A stretch of DNA of 64,000 bases from Drosophila persimilis (lineage: Eukaryota; Arthropoda; Insecta; Diptera; Drosophilidae). A program made the position numbers and the translations under genes. Location of the stretch: positions 744,001-808,000 of the forward strand of contig NW_020825317.1 in the NCBI RefSeq assembly GCF_003286085.1, given 5' to 3'. Shown in pieces: positions 9,901 through 20,336 of this stretch; position 1 is the first letter of the stretch; every line of letters begins with the position of its first letter. Under the pieces are notes generated by a model. The model worked only from the letters and a program-made list of their open reading frames with translations, was not told the origin of the DNA and did not search any database.

Positions 9901-12053
9901 CAGCGAGTAGAGGAGGGCCGACTATATTACGCCCAGATGCCACAGAGGGTCTTTCGAGGACCCTCCTTCTTAGATCACAAGTACATTCAGTTTAAAAAGT
10001 TTAAAAAGACAGTTACTTCGAAGCTCGAGAGTCCGGGCACAGTGAAATCCGCGAAGGACATAGAGAAGTCTCTAGAGACCATATCCAACGCGTTACTGGA
10101 CGCCTACCACACAACGTGCAAACCCTCGAGGACGAAGAAGAGGTCCAAGCCACTCTGGTGGAGCCGGGATCTCTCTCTTCAAAGGGACAACCTCAAGGAA
10201 TTCTTTAAGATCGCCAAACAAGCGAACGAAGGGATCGTCTATGAGGAATACAGACTCCTACTCAGGAGCTACAAGAAGGAAATACGTAAAGCACAACGGA
10301 ACTCGTGGAGGACCTTCTGCTCCAACATCGAGAAAGTACCAGAAACCGCACGACTACGGAAGCTGCTCTCTAAGCAGCCTACCATACAAAGCCAATTAAA
10401 GCTAGATGACGGACAGTGGACAGAGGGCAGTGACGAAGCCCTAACAGCACTAATGGAGGAACATTTCCCTGGTTGCACCGAGGTCGCTGATGCCAAAGAG
10501 CACCAGGACCTAGCAACCGAGGAACAACGCCCCCAACAGATCTGTTAACCACCAAGTGAATCCACTGGGCAATAGACTCCTTTGCGGGCACAAAAGCACC
10601 AGGACTTGACGGGATATTCCCAGCCATGATGCAGGTGACCAAAGAGGCGATTACCCCATGGCTCTCCGCAATATTCACAGCTTGTATAAGTACTGGCTAT
10701 ATCCCTATCCAATGGAGAACCTCGAGAGTTGTCCTCCTCCCAAAGGCAGGAAAGTGCAGCCATGTGAGTCCCAAGGACTATAGACCGATAAGCCTTACCT
10801 CCTTTATATTAAAAACACTAGAAAAGCTGCTGGACTTACACATCAGGAATGAGGTAGGGGGACTGATGTCAACCAACCAGCATGCCTATACTAAAGGGAA
10901 ATCGGTGGAGACCGCACTACACTCGGTAGTAGCTACCATTGAGAAAGCCCTTCACAATAAAAAGTATGCACTGGGAGTATTCGTGGACATCTGCGGAGCA
11001 TTCAACAACGTGGCTACGGAAGCAATAACAAATTGCCTGGTAGCGACTAATACACACCCAGCAATCAACCTGTGGATAAGGAACCTCCTAGGTTGCAGAC
11101 GGGTGCAATCAGAGTGGGGCACCGCTTCCATGGTGAAAGAGGCACACAGAGGCACACCCCAGGGTGGAGTCCTGTCGCCCCTCCTGTGGAATCTGGTGGT
11201 CGACGACCTCATCAAGAGATACGAAAGGAAGGCCCCAATAATAACAGCTTATGCGGACGACATAAGCATACTTATTACGGGTGTTTGCCCATCGACCCTC
11301 AGCTCCATAATGGAACGTACACTCAGGGAGATACGCGAGTGGGCGGAAGAAGTAGGACTCAGTATCAATGCGGACAAGACGGACCTCATCCTCTTTACCA
11401 AGAGATACAAGGTACCGATATGGACCCCCCCGAAGATCAATCAAACTAGGCTAACCCCAAAAACACAAGTCAAATACCTGGGCACAGTACTGGATAGTAA
11501 ACTGGCATGGAAACCCAATGTATTGGAAAGGGTGAAGAAGGCCACCATTGCGCTTTATGCATCCAAGAAGATGCTCAGCAGCACATGGGGCCTGTCTCCG
11601 GCTCTGATGCATTGGATTTACATCTCGGTGGTGTTGCCAACTCTGCTGTATGGAGTCTTAGTGTGGTGGCAAGCTACTGGAAAGAAAACGTATCATAAGC
11701 TTATGGAAAGGACTCAGCGACAGGCTTTGCTCTATATTACAGGGGCGCTGAGGTCAACCCCCACAAAAGCACTCGAAACCCAACTTGGAATCGAACCCCT
11801 AGACATCCACGCCCGTCTGACTGCAGGAAAGGCAGCACAACGCCTCATCGTTTCAGGAAATATGTCGCCACAAGAATACGGGCATAGTTCAATTGCAAGG
11901 GAAATGACCAGATCAACTGATTACATGATCCCCCAAACATGCCTCGACGTAAAAACAACTGCATCTTTGGGACCTGAAGACTGGAAAATCGGAAGAGACC
12001 AAACGGACACCTCAATATATATACGGACGGCTCCAAGATGGACGGAGGAGTAG
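9901..12053 (+). pseudogene. LOA copy 2 ORF2: endonuclease tail and reverse transcriptase
   Basis: The first part (to 10548) begins at the very end of the endonuclease domain (SFLDHKYIQF, equivalent to SFSDHRYVEA in copy 1) and continues through the linker (LWWSRDL; ARLRKLLSK; HFPGC). A frameshift near 10540 and a stop near 10555 precede WAIDSFAGTKAPGLDG, the start of the RT fingers. From 10626 the RT is open for 475 codons: KDYRPISLTSFILKT, FVDICGAFNN, RGTPQGGVLSPLLWN, AYADDISIL (intact catalytic YADD), GLSINADKTDLILF, VKYLGTVLDSKLAW and LLYGVLVWW. A frameshift near 12010-12040 separates it from RNase H. The enzyme would copy element RNA at the nicked target site. Confidence 0.8.
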
Positions 12054-13039
12054 GAGCGGGCCTATACTGTACAGACCCTGAGATAAGGCTGTCATATAAG
12101 CTACCGGACCATTGTAGCATATTCCAGGCAGAGGTTTTTGCCATCAGGAAAGCAGCAGAGGTCGCTCTTCTCACTGAAAGAGCACACGATGTGGTTAACC
12201 TATTCGTCGACAGCCAAGCGGCGATAAGATCCATGCAGTCGTCCGCAGTCAGTTCCAGAAATGTCTTGGCGAGCAGGGAGGCACTAGATACCCTAAGCAC
12301 GACAAAGTCAGTGCGGATCTACTGGATTCCCAGCCACCAGGGCATCGAAGGAAACGAGACGGCGGACGTACTAGCTAAGGAAGGCGTCGGGCTGGCGAAT
12401 ACGAGAACCGAGAACGTGCCTGTCTCCCTCAGAACGCTGCAAAGCGATCTAGAAAAGCAGGCCGGATCACAAACCGAAAGTAGGTGGAGGAGTACCACCG
12501 CCTGCAGAACCTCGAAAATCATGTGCAAGGACCGCAATGACAAACTCAGCCACTACCTGATGCACCTACCACGGAAGGACTGCAGATTATTAGTGGGAAT
12601 ATTAACGGGCCACTGCCTGGCTGCGGCGCATGCAACAAAGCTAGGAATCACAAACAGAGACAGTTGTAGGAAATGTGACGAACCTGGGGCAACCGAAACC
12701 CTAGAACATCTCATCTGCAACTGTCCTGCTCTCTTAAGGGCAAGGAGGAAGAACTTGGGTGCGCCAGTGCTGGCATCACTGGAAGATGCCTCCAAGAGGA
12801 CGCCACAGCAACTACTGGCCTATGCGATCCTCGATCCTCGAGGACTTCAAAACCCCCTAAACACTGCCGCGACGGTTCATACAAATTTAAAATCTTTCAT
12901 TTGCTTCATTCGGTACATCTTTCTCTCACTCTATCTTCTCACACCAACACTAGCTATGTTGCTATCTTGGTTCCCTCTGCCAGGGGGCGCACAGTGCACA
13001 AGAGTGTGTGAGAGAGAGAATGAGTGCGTAGTTGCGTAG
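12011..13039 (+). pseudogene. LOA copy 2 RNase H domain and C-terminal zinc finger
   Basis: In frame from about 12011 the sequence reads NIYTDGSKMDGG, FQAEVFAI, LFVDSQAAI and SHQGIEGNETADVLAKEG. These carry the catalytic D, E, D and D residues of RNase H. The domain removes the RNA template strand and is found in the LOA and I groups but not in all non-LTR clades. Further on, near 12667-12725, CRKCDEPGATETLEHLICNCP is the cysteine/histidine finger seen at the C-terminus of such ORF2 proteins. The frame stays open to 13039, but the last ~50 codons run into flanking DINE-1-like DNA. The break from the RT frame near 12010-12040 makes the copy non-functional. Confidence 0.75.
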
Positions 13040-13210
13040 TCAGTTTCAGGAGTTTCATTTCTTCCCTCTGGCTATAATAATGATCCGATATCATCCAGAT
13101 ACCGGCAATCGCCAGTTTTTTGTCAGTGTGATATCACAGAAGTATGCACAAATATGGTTGATCTAGTGCTTATAATCTCTGAGCACAAGGCGTCAAACAC
13201 GACGGATAGG
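12990..13210 (-). mobile_element. DINE-1-like element (copy 3, degenerate)
   Basis: Weak but collinear match to the internal blocks of the other minus-oriented copies (CTGGCTATAATAATGATCCG, then TCCAGATACCGGCAATC, then a TGATATCACAGAAGT block). Strongly diverged, so an old insertion. Confidence 0.45.
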
Positions 13211-13344
13211 AAAACATTGCTATATCGACTCTTTTATTGTCAAGAAGAATATGAATAAAAGTAGTATCATAAATTCTAAAAAGTAATGTCCTTGTTCCCT
13301 TAACCCGCATAAACCGCAACACCCTTTAGTTTGTTCATATTACG

Positions 13345-14444
13345 TAGGTTGCTATTTATAATTCGGGAATTGTCAATACATATAAACTTTGAAAATTGTT
13401 TAGAATACAAACGTTTTTATGTACAATTGTTTTTTGCTTTGTTTACAATCAGTTAAAAAAATTTATTTCTCAAAAAAATAGATATTTTTCAAGATGGTTT
13501 TCGTTGGATTATTTCTCACAACAAGAATGTGTTGATGAACTTAGTTCTTTGTATGGCGAGAAAGCACCATCAAAAAAGACAGATTATCGCTGGTTTGCAG
13601 AATTGAATCGTGGTCGTAGCTCAGTCGATGACGAGTCCCGTGAAGGTCGTCCAAAATCAGTACTTGTACCACAAAACATCGATGGCGTGCGTGAACTGAT
13701 AGTGCAAGATCGACATGTGACATATTGTAAGATAGAGGCATCCTTGCACACTAACTCCACTTCAATAAATTCCATTTTCCATGAACACTAAGTTGCAAAA
13801 AATTTTTGTTCTCGTTGGATACCTTATAACTTATCAATCAAAAAAGGCTCGCGTCGATTGGAGTGATAGGTGATGAATGATGGATATATGCGTATGAGCC
13901 GGAAACTAAACAGCAATCGACCGTGTGGGTGTTTCAAGATGAGCCAAATCCAACAGAAGTTGTTTGAGCACGAAGCACTTTGAAGCAAATGGTTGCCTGT
14001 TTCTTCGGGAGAATGGGTCATGTGGCCATTGTTCTGCTAGAGCAACGTAGGACTGTCAATTCTGAGTGGTAAACAACCATTTTTTTGCCGGAGGTCTTTG
14101 GAGAAATTCGCCAAGCCAACTGCCAAACACGAATCGTTCTCCATCAATATCAAGGCGAGCTCTCGACAAATCTCGACAAACAGGTCAATTTTCCTACAGT
14201 CAAAACATCGAATTGATGAGTCATCCGCCCTTCAGTCCTGACTTGGAACCCAATGACTTCTTTTTATTTCTTAAAAAAACTGCGTGGTCAACGATTTACG
14301 AGCGCCGAAGAAGCAATTCTAGAGTTCAAAAACCATGTTTTGGAGGTGTCTCAAAAGGGATTGAAAAATTGATATGAGCATGGTTCTAACGAATGCAAAA
14401 GTGTATTGATGGAGTGGATTGATGAGAGGGAATGTATTAAAAAA
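13345..14444 (+). mobile_element. mariner-like element, copy 2 (5' end to DINE-1 junction)
   Basis: A 5' terminal repeat at 13345 (CGTAGGTTGCTATTTATAATTCGGGAATTG) follows a TA and is a clear partner of the 3' repeat at 16042. The transposase frame starts near 13490, includes GEKAPSKKTDYRWFAELNRG, and is broken by frameshifts after SIFHEH (13791) and again before PPFSPDLEPNDFFLF (14240). The element runs into a minus-oriented DINE-1 at 14445 at exactly the mariner position seen at 5847. Confidence 0.75.
13490..14444 (+). pseudogene. mariner transposase remnant, copy 2
   Basis: Better preserved at the 5' end than copy 1. Open segments 13396-13791 and 14066-14377 carry the DNA-binding region (DYRWFAELNRGRSSVDDESR) and the last catalytic motif (SPDLEPNDFFLF). 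The region between is read only across frameshifts. It ends ...MEWIDERECIKK, then DINE-1 sequence. Confidence 0.7.
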
Positions 14445-15319
14445 CGAGGGGGAACGTTGTGAGTTGCTGCGGACACCGCAACTCTACATTTATAGCCGAT
14501 ACTAAGTCAGTATGGCTCTCCTCCGGCAGACGCCGCTAATATTAAACGACACGACAAAGAGTGCGTGCGAGAGAGACAGAAAATCAGTCTGAGCGTGACG
14601 TCGGGCGCTGCGTAGCCACTGCAAATTGATTTGTTCCTTTTGGCTATAAAAATGATCTGATCTGATCTGATCCAGATTCAGCAACCGGATAGATACGGTC
14701 ATTCTCTATGATTGTCCGTTTTTAGTTTTCTCGAATCTGCAATATTGTGGATGCAACAGATTTTCGTCCTTTGTGGGGGCGGAAGGGGGTGGGGCGAAAT
14801 TTTGAGATATACGCTTTATAGTGAGATCTAACAGAAGTGCGGATAACAAATTTGGTTACTCTAGCGTTAATAGTCTCTGAGATTTGTGGATGTCCCAGAT
14901 TTTCGTCCTTTGCGGGGGCGAAAGGGGGTGTGGCGAAATTTTGACACAAAATGGTCAAGGTCCGATATTACAGAAGTGTGGATACCAAATTTGGTTGCTC
15001 TGGCTGTTACAGGTTCTGAGATCCTTGAACTCATATTTTGCAATTGGCAAAACAGACCATGAAACCTGTGTGTTAGAGAGAGACAGAGCGAGAAAGAATG
15101 AAATTGTTTTCTTGATTCTGGCTAAACTAATGATACGATTCAATTCAGATTCTGCAGTTTAAAAGATATGGTCATTCTCTACGATTCTGCGTTTTTGGTT
15201 ATCCCATATCTTTAAAATTGTGGATGCCACAGATTTTCGTCCTTTGTGAGGGCGGAAGTGGGCGGGGCGAAGTTTTGAAATATTTTTGTAGCAGTGACAT
15301 ATCACAGAAGTCTGGATCC
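14445..15319 (-). mobile_element. DINE-1-like element (copy 4, inside mariner)
   Basis: Reverse orientation: it starts CGAGGGGGAACGTTGTGAG at 14445 with the terminal hairpin and stops at TCACAGAAGTCTGGATCCA. The element's 5' part (the CTGTCTGTCC and TATACCCGATACTC blocks) is missing and replaced by a second stretch of mariner DNA. Confidence 0.7.
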
Positions 15320-16042
15320 AATAAATTCCATTTTCCATGAACACTTAGTTGCAAAAAAGGTTTGTTCTCGTTGGATACCTTATAACTGATCAATCGCTCA
15401 AAAAAAGGCTCGCGTCGATTGGAGTGATAGGTGATGAATGATGGATATATGCGTATGAGCCGGAAACTAAACAGCAATCGACCGTGTGGGTGTTTCAAGA
15501 TGAGCCAAATCCAACAGAAGTTGTTTGAGCACGAAGCACTTTGAAGCAAATGGTTGCTTGTTTTTTCGGGAGAATGGGTCATGTGGCCATTTTTCTGCTA
15601 GAGCAACGTAGGACTGTCAATTCTGAGTGGTAAACGACCATTTTTTTTGCCGGAGGTCTTCGGAGAAATTCGCAAAACCAACTGCCGAACACGAATCAAT
15701 CTCCATCATGGCAAGGCGAGCTCTCACACATCGCGACAAACAGGTCAATTTTCCTACAGTCAAGCCTTTCAGTTCTGACTAGGAACCCAATTTCTTTTTA
15801 TTTCTCACATCAAAAAAAATGCGTGGTCAACGATTTACGAGCGCCGAAGAAGCAGATGAAGAGTTCAAAAACCATGTTTTGAAGGTGTCTCAAATGGTAT
15901 TGAAAAATTGCTATGAGCAATGGTTCTAACGAATGCAAAAGTGTATTGATAATGAGGGGGAATATATTGAAAAACAATAAAACCATTTTTATTTAAAAAT
16001 TGTTCTTATTTCCTATTCCCGAAAAATAAATAGCAATCCTCG
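15320..16042 (+). mobile_element. mariner-like element, copy 3 (3' part with terminal repeat)
   Basis: Begins inside the transposase gene at the codons for NSIFHEH, so it repeats rather than continues copy 2, and runs to the 3' terminal repeat (CTATTCCCGAAAAATAAATAG...CCTCG, ending at 16042 before TA). The catalytic region is more decayed than in copy 2, with deletions around 15760-15800. Confidence 0.7.
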
Positions 16043-19000
16043 TAGTACTCATGAATGGGGTTATACCTAGAATTATTTAAAATGCAGGTTGCTTTCTCGA
16101 AAAGGCTTACTATAAATGGGTCACAAAATAATCTGAAAAGATCAGATTCTCATGATATCATGATATTTTAAGATTAAAAGCTTTCTTTCTTTTATTATAT
16201 TAAAATTTTTATTAATGCATTTCAGTGTAAAAATTAAAATGACACATTTTTCCTTACGTAAATTTCACATGTTCCTTTTTTTATTATATGTTTTTGTTTG
16301 CTGCTTGTATTTTCTATAATGAAAAGTAAAAAAAATATACATGTACAATCAATTATTGTAATTTAAAGATGATTGTTAAATTTTTTCACTGTTTATCCTT
16401 TGTTTTATTTATCGCTAAATGTATTTATAAACGTACTAATAAATAATTTATGAAACTATTTTTTGTTGTAATTTATAGGATTTAAAATTTTTCCGTTTTC
16501 GTACCCAATGTTTCATCTATTCTACACGATACGAAATTTTCAGAAAACTCCCCATTTTTTGCAATCATGCCCGTTTTCTTTTTTCTTTAATTTGTTTGAG
16601 CACCAATGAAAGAAACGCAACTGAACCATTAAGGAACATTAAAATTTTCCACATTTACCCTGTGATCCATACGCATATTCAAATGTAAACATTATTCATG
16701 TTAGGATTCATACTGCCTTCTAACACGAACTAATCACCGAAAAAGTTTAACTTTCAAATTATTTCGGATTATTTAAATCCACATATTTTTGAATGTACAT
16801 ATGTACTATAAATAGGGTATATCTAAACCAGATTGAGAAAGGATTAGGGTTAGGATCATTACGGTGAACATGGTGTTTGAAAATCTTAAAACATTTTAAG
16901 AAATGCATATTTGATAAATTATATAAAACCAATTTATATGAAACCGAAAGAAACCAAAATATTTTTAATTACTTGCAAGGCTGTAAGAATATATATACGT
17001 ATATATATTTACATCTGTAGTTCTGTACAACTTTCTCAACAGCTTTAGAAAGGAATTGTTTTCCGAAAATTATATAAAACTAAGTACTTAGTAATTGTTA
17101 TTTATACTGCATGGGTGTTTGTATGTATGCGTATCTTGATATTATCTAAATAACATAATCAGATTCTTAAGAAAAATGAGATTTGTAAGCATACGAATCA
17201 AAGCAATCAATTCACAATGTGTGAACTGTTAATAGGTGCATAAATATATATTTACTTCATTTTGAATTGGAAATACATCAATCGATAAAAAAAAATCGGA
17301 AAAATGTTGCTTGGTGAGTGCTCATAGAACAAGGCTTTGGCCCTCTGCTGTGCCCATTCAATTACCATTGGCCATTTACCAATGAATTGTATAATACTTT
17401 GCTTATGTTAGGCACTATTTTATTAAATTAAAATAAGGTTTTTTTGTCTCTGTTCTTACTCAGTTGTAGTTTGTAGTTGAAATATAATTCCTGTTAGAAA
17501 ACATATCGACTTTATAGTTTTACAATATATATATTAATCGTGTAAACTTTTATTTTTACTAAAAAGACATTTTTGTAATTATTTAATTTTTTTGCAACAG
17601 TGGGTTTTTCATTGAATACTTATTTTATTATAATTATTATTGTTACTGCTTAGCTAAGCTCTCGAATAAATTTACAACCCTCGCCATTGTTACGGGCCTT
17701 TGTTTCTTGCTTTCAATTGCATTTGCAATTTACATTACTTACAGACAAACAAAAAAATGCGTTTTTTTTATTCGTACAACAACGAAGTACTTCACATTAT
17801 TTAATATGGTTTTACATTTACATTTAGAATTTTGTGTTTTATTACATGTTATAGTCATGTCAATTTACGAGTAAACCAGAATTACAGTATTTTACAATTA
17901 CATTAGGCGTTTTTAATGATTTTTCTTATATTTTGTGAACGAGTGAGAGAACTGGCCAAAACTCCTCCGCACACCTGGTTCCTTATCTAATAAACCAATA
18001 TGTACATATGTATGTATGCACGTAGGTTCGAGCTTAGCCTTCAGTGGATGCAGAGAGTGCGTAAATACCTATTACGTACTCGATTTTTCTGCTTTTGTTT
18101 AGTTTTTCATATAGTCATGAATAATTATCATTATAAATCAATAAATAATCATTTAATTAACGGTGGATCATTCGATTCATGCTTAATAAACTGCATTAGA
18201 TATACATATGTATGGACTACATGTATGTTGTACGTTGACAATAAGTATGAAAAGAGAAAAACAGTCCCTCATAAAATATTCTCTATTGCAAGTAGCTATT
18301 CTTATGCAAAGATTGCTTTCATCGGATTGAGCAGATTTCCTTGTGCAGTGTCGATGTCACACAGCCAACCCAAACTCATGAGTAACCACCTGCGAGTTAC
18401 AAGTGAGTAACCAATTGGTTCTCAGAATACTTCTGCATAATTCTGACACGTTGCTAATTCAAACTTTGCTTCATACTTTGAATATAATTAAAACGCTTAA
18501 GCAATATTGTTATGTGACATACTTTAAAAATATCAACAAAAATTAATTGAAAAAAAAAACCAGAAATATGTATGTAGTACCTAAGGATATATAAAGAAAT
18601 ACGTACATACATACATATTCGTACGCATCCGTATACGCATTAAAGTCGATGTACATATTCTCTCTTTCGTTTTTGCTTCAAAATCAGCGCGCAACAACTG
18701 TTAAATGTTTTCTATTGCTTACTTTTTTGTTGGGGTTAAAAAAAAAAAAAAAAAAATTAAACAAAAAATATATTTTAAGTAACTTGAGATCAATTAAATG
18801 TATTTTTGATGTAAATGTGTGTTAAAATTGATTTAATTACATCAGACTGTCCACGCAGAACAACACCCGAATTAAGGTGTTAGATATTACCAACTATCCC
18901 CAATACAAAAATACGAGACACCTTCGCTTTAATCCAAAAAATTCCGAAATTGTGGTTACTTCAATACTTTTAGAATTCCTCTTTATTGTTATTATAAAAA

Positions 19001-19487
19001 CGTTTTTTATTTTATTTAAATGACAACGTTTTTACTTTACTTTAAGAAGTCGGGAATTTCGAAAGATTCCCAAATTGGTTAGTTTTTACCCTGGTTCTCA
19101 GAAGATACTATGTACATCATGAATTGTACTTGTTTTTATACGAGTGGACAAATATGTGTGATTCAAGTTTTTGATCAACAGAGATGACCTGTCTTTCAAT
19201 TAACTTTATGTCTATTTTTACATGTACAGAAATCGAACGAACATCCAAATAAGGATGACCTTCCAAGGTTACAAAAATGTACTAGAACAATTTGTACAAT
19301 GATATTATCTTTTTTTCGATTTGGAAAATCAGTTCAGTCATGGTTACCTGCCTAGGAAAAAGGGAGGAAAACGTAAAGATTTGATACAAACGTAGGTATT
19401 TCAGATTGCGCAGGTGTTAGGTAAGCCGATCAATAAATTGGAAACTACTAACTGATACAACAAACAAACTCGCCAACACTTAATGGT
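16043..19487 (-). other. AT-rich sd 3' UTR / downstream DNA
   Basis: No conserved coding sequence, RNA gene or recognised transposon in 3.4 kb. It lies immediately downstream of the sd coding region (and of its readthrough frame), so part is probably sd 3' UTR; several AATAAA-type hexamers occur, but none can be chosen by eye. Homopolymer and TATG runs are scattered (for example an A run near 18740). One 136-codon plus-strand ORF at 18000 looks like chance. Confidence 0.5.
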
Positions 19488-20222
19488 CTACGGCTCGCGA
19501 TCATGGTTGCTGACAATTTTGGCACCAGCAGCGACCACCACCTCCATGTCTGCACCTAAATTTACCTGTTGAGCCATGGACAACTCTTGTGATTCTTTAA
19601 GATCTAGCTTGGACTCAGATATGGGATCCTTTCCGCAAATACTGCTGAGGTTTAGTGCAGCGGATGGATTTCCAGTAACACCATATTCCATTGCGGACAG
19701 CCTTAGAAAGTGCTCTAATGTGCCTAATTGTTTTTGGTCTAGTTTTTCAGCCTCAAACTCCTGATTTTTGCTAGTGATGCATGCGCTATACGGCTGCGCA
19801 TTTGTGCGATGCTGCTGTTGATGTCGCGCATGCGACTGCTGTTGTGACTGATAGGTGTTTTCTGCTTGCGTATGTGCGTATATAACCTCTTTAACCTGTA
19901 GCGCAGCTATCGTATCAAGTTTTTTCTGATGGACCAGTAACTGTGGCTGTTGGTGCTGTAGGCGGGGAGAGGTGGGTGACAATTTAATAGGTTTTTCCAA
20001 TTCAGATGCGTTTCCGTTTGTAATATCTCTTTTAGCACACTTTTGCGTTTTTTTGCTATGATCGTTGGCATTGGTGTTGGTACTGCTGTTAGGGTGGCTA
20101 CTAATCGTATTGTTACTTTTATTTGTATTTTTGATTCTGTTGGTGTTGCTGCTGATGTATTCGCTGATTTGTGCATTGGTGGGGTTTGCGGACAAATTAG
20201 ACGCTGCCTCACGCAGCTCTTG
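19488..20222 (-). CDS. sd: sd in-frame 3' extension (predicted stop-codon readthrough product)
   Basis: Directly after the sd TAG the same frame is open for 244 codons to a second TAG at 19490-19488. The predicted extension is Q/N/S/T-rich in its first two thirds (HARHQQQHRTNAQPYSAC; a short basic stretch KKTQKCAKR) and less repetitive near the end (LDQKQLGTLEHFLRLSAMEY). It has no Met for about 170 codons, so it is unlikely to be a separate AUG-started gene, and I see no acceptor that would make it an ordinary last exon. Readthrough of UAG, UGA and UAA with long, low-complexity extensions is an established feature of many Drosophila regulatory genes. The readthrough protein would be about 684 residues. 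Confidence 0.65.
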   Translation of the reverse strand, partial: QELREAASNLSANPTNAQISEYISSNTNRIKNTNKSNNTISSHPNSSTNTNANDHSKKTQKCAKRDITNGNASELEKPIKLSPTSPRLQHQQPQLLVHQKKLDTIAALQVKEVIYAHTQAENTYQSQQQSHARHQQQHRTNAQPYSACITSKNQEFEAEKLDQKQLGTLEHFLRLSAMEYGVTGNPSAALNLSSICGKDPISESKLDLKESQELSMAQQVNLGADMEVVVAAGAKIVSNHDREP

Positions 20223-20336
20223 CTATTCCTTTATAAGACGGTAAATGTGGTGCGTGGTGCCGCTATTCTGCGCTGCCACTTCAAAAACATACGCTATGCA
20301 TAGAAGAGTCTCTTGCGTCTCTCGCGCTCGCATTAC
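20223..20336 (-). CDS. sd: sd coding exon 10 (C-terminus, TAG stop)
   Basis: Acceptor CTTCCCAG|GTAATG. Encodes [20 protein letters not shown] and ends [14 protein letters not shown], then TAG at 20225-20223. The next codon is CAA, giving the leaky context UAG-C. Confidence 0.95.
   Translation of the reverse strand, partial: VMRARETQETLLCIAYVFEVAAQNSGTTHHIYRLIKE

Larger units (their letters stand above)
9200..12890 (+). mobile_element. LOA-clade non-LTR retrotransposon, copy 2
   Basis: A plus-strand element of a different LOA family from copy 1: aligned RT motifs are similar but far from identical. A leader with a strong hairpin (9239-9304) precedes a short ORF1-like segment, which is fused by deletion to the last part of the endonuclease domain. 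A linker, reverse transcriptase, RNase H and a C-terminal cysteine/histidine finger follow. Most of ORF1 and the endonuclease core are missing. The 3' boundary is estimated near 12890, where coding-like sequence gives way to T-rich and DINE-1-like sequence; the 5' boundary is approximate. Confidence 0.8.

Noticed and set aside
18000-18410. 136-codon plus-strand ORF downstream of sd
   Set aside because: AT-rich, starts in a TATG repeat, no recognisable domain; consistent with a chance ORF.
19488-20195. Independent downstream gene instead of sd readthrough
   Set aside because: No in-frame ATG near the start, frame identical with sd, and directly contiguous with its stop; an independent gene is less likely, though not excluded.
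20043-20303. 86-codon plus-strand ORF opposite the sd stop region
   Set aside because: Antisense shadow; V/G-rich composition arises from the N/T-rich sense frame.
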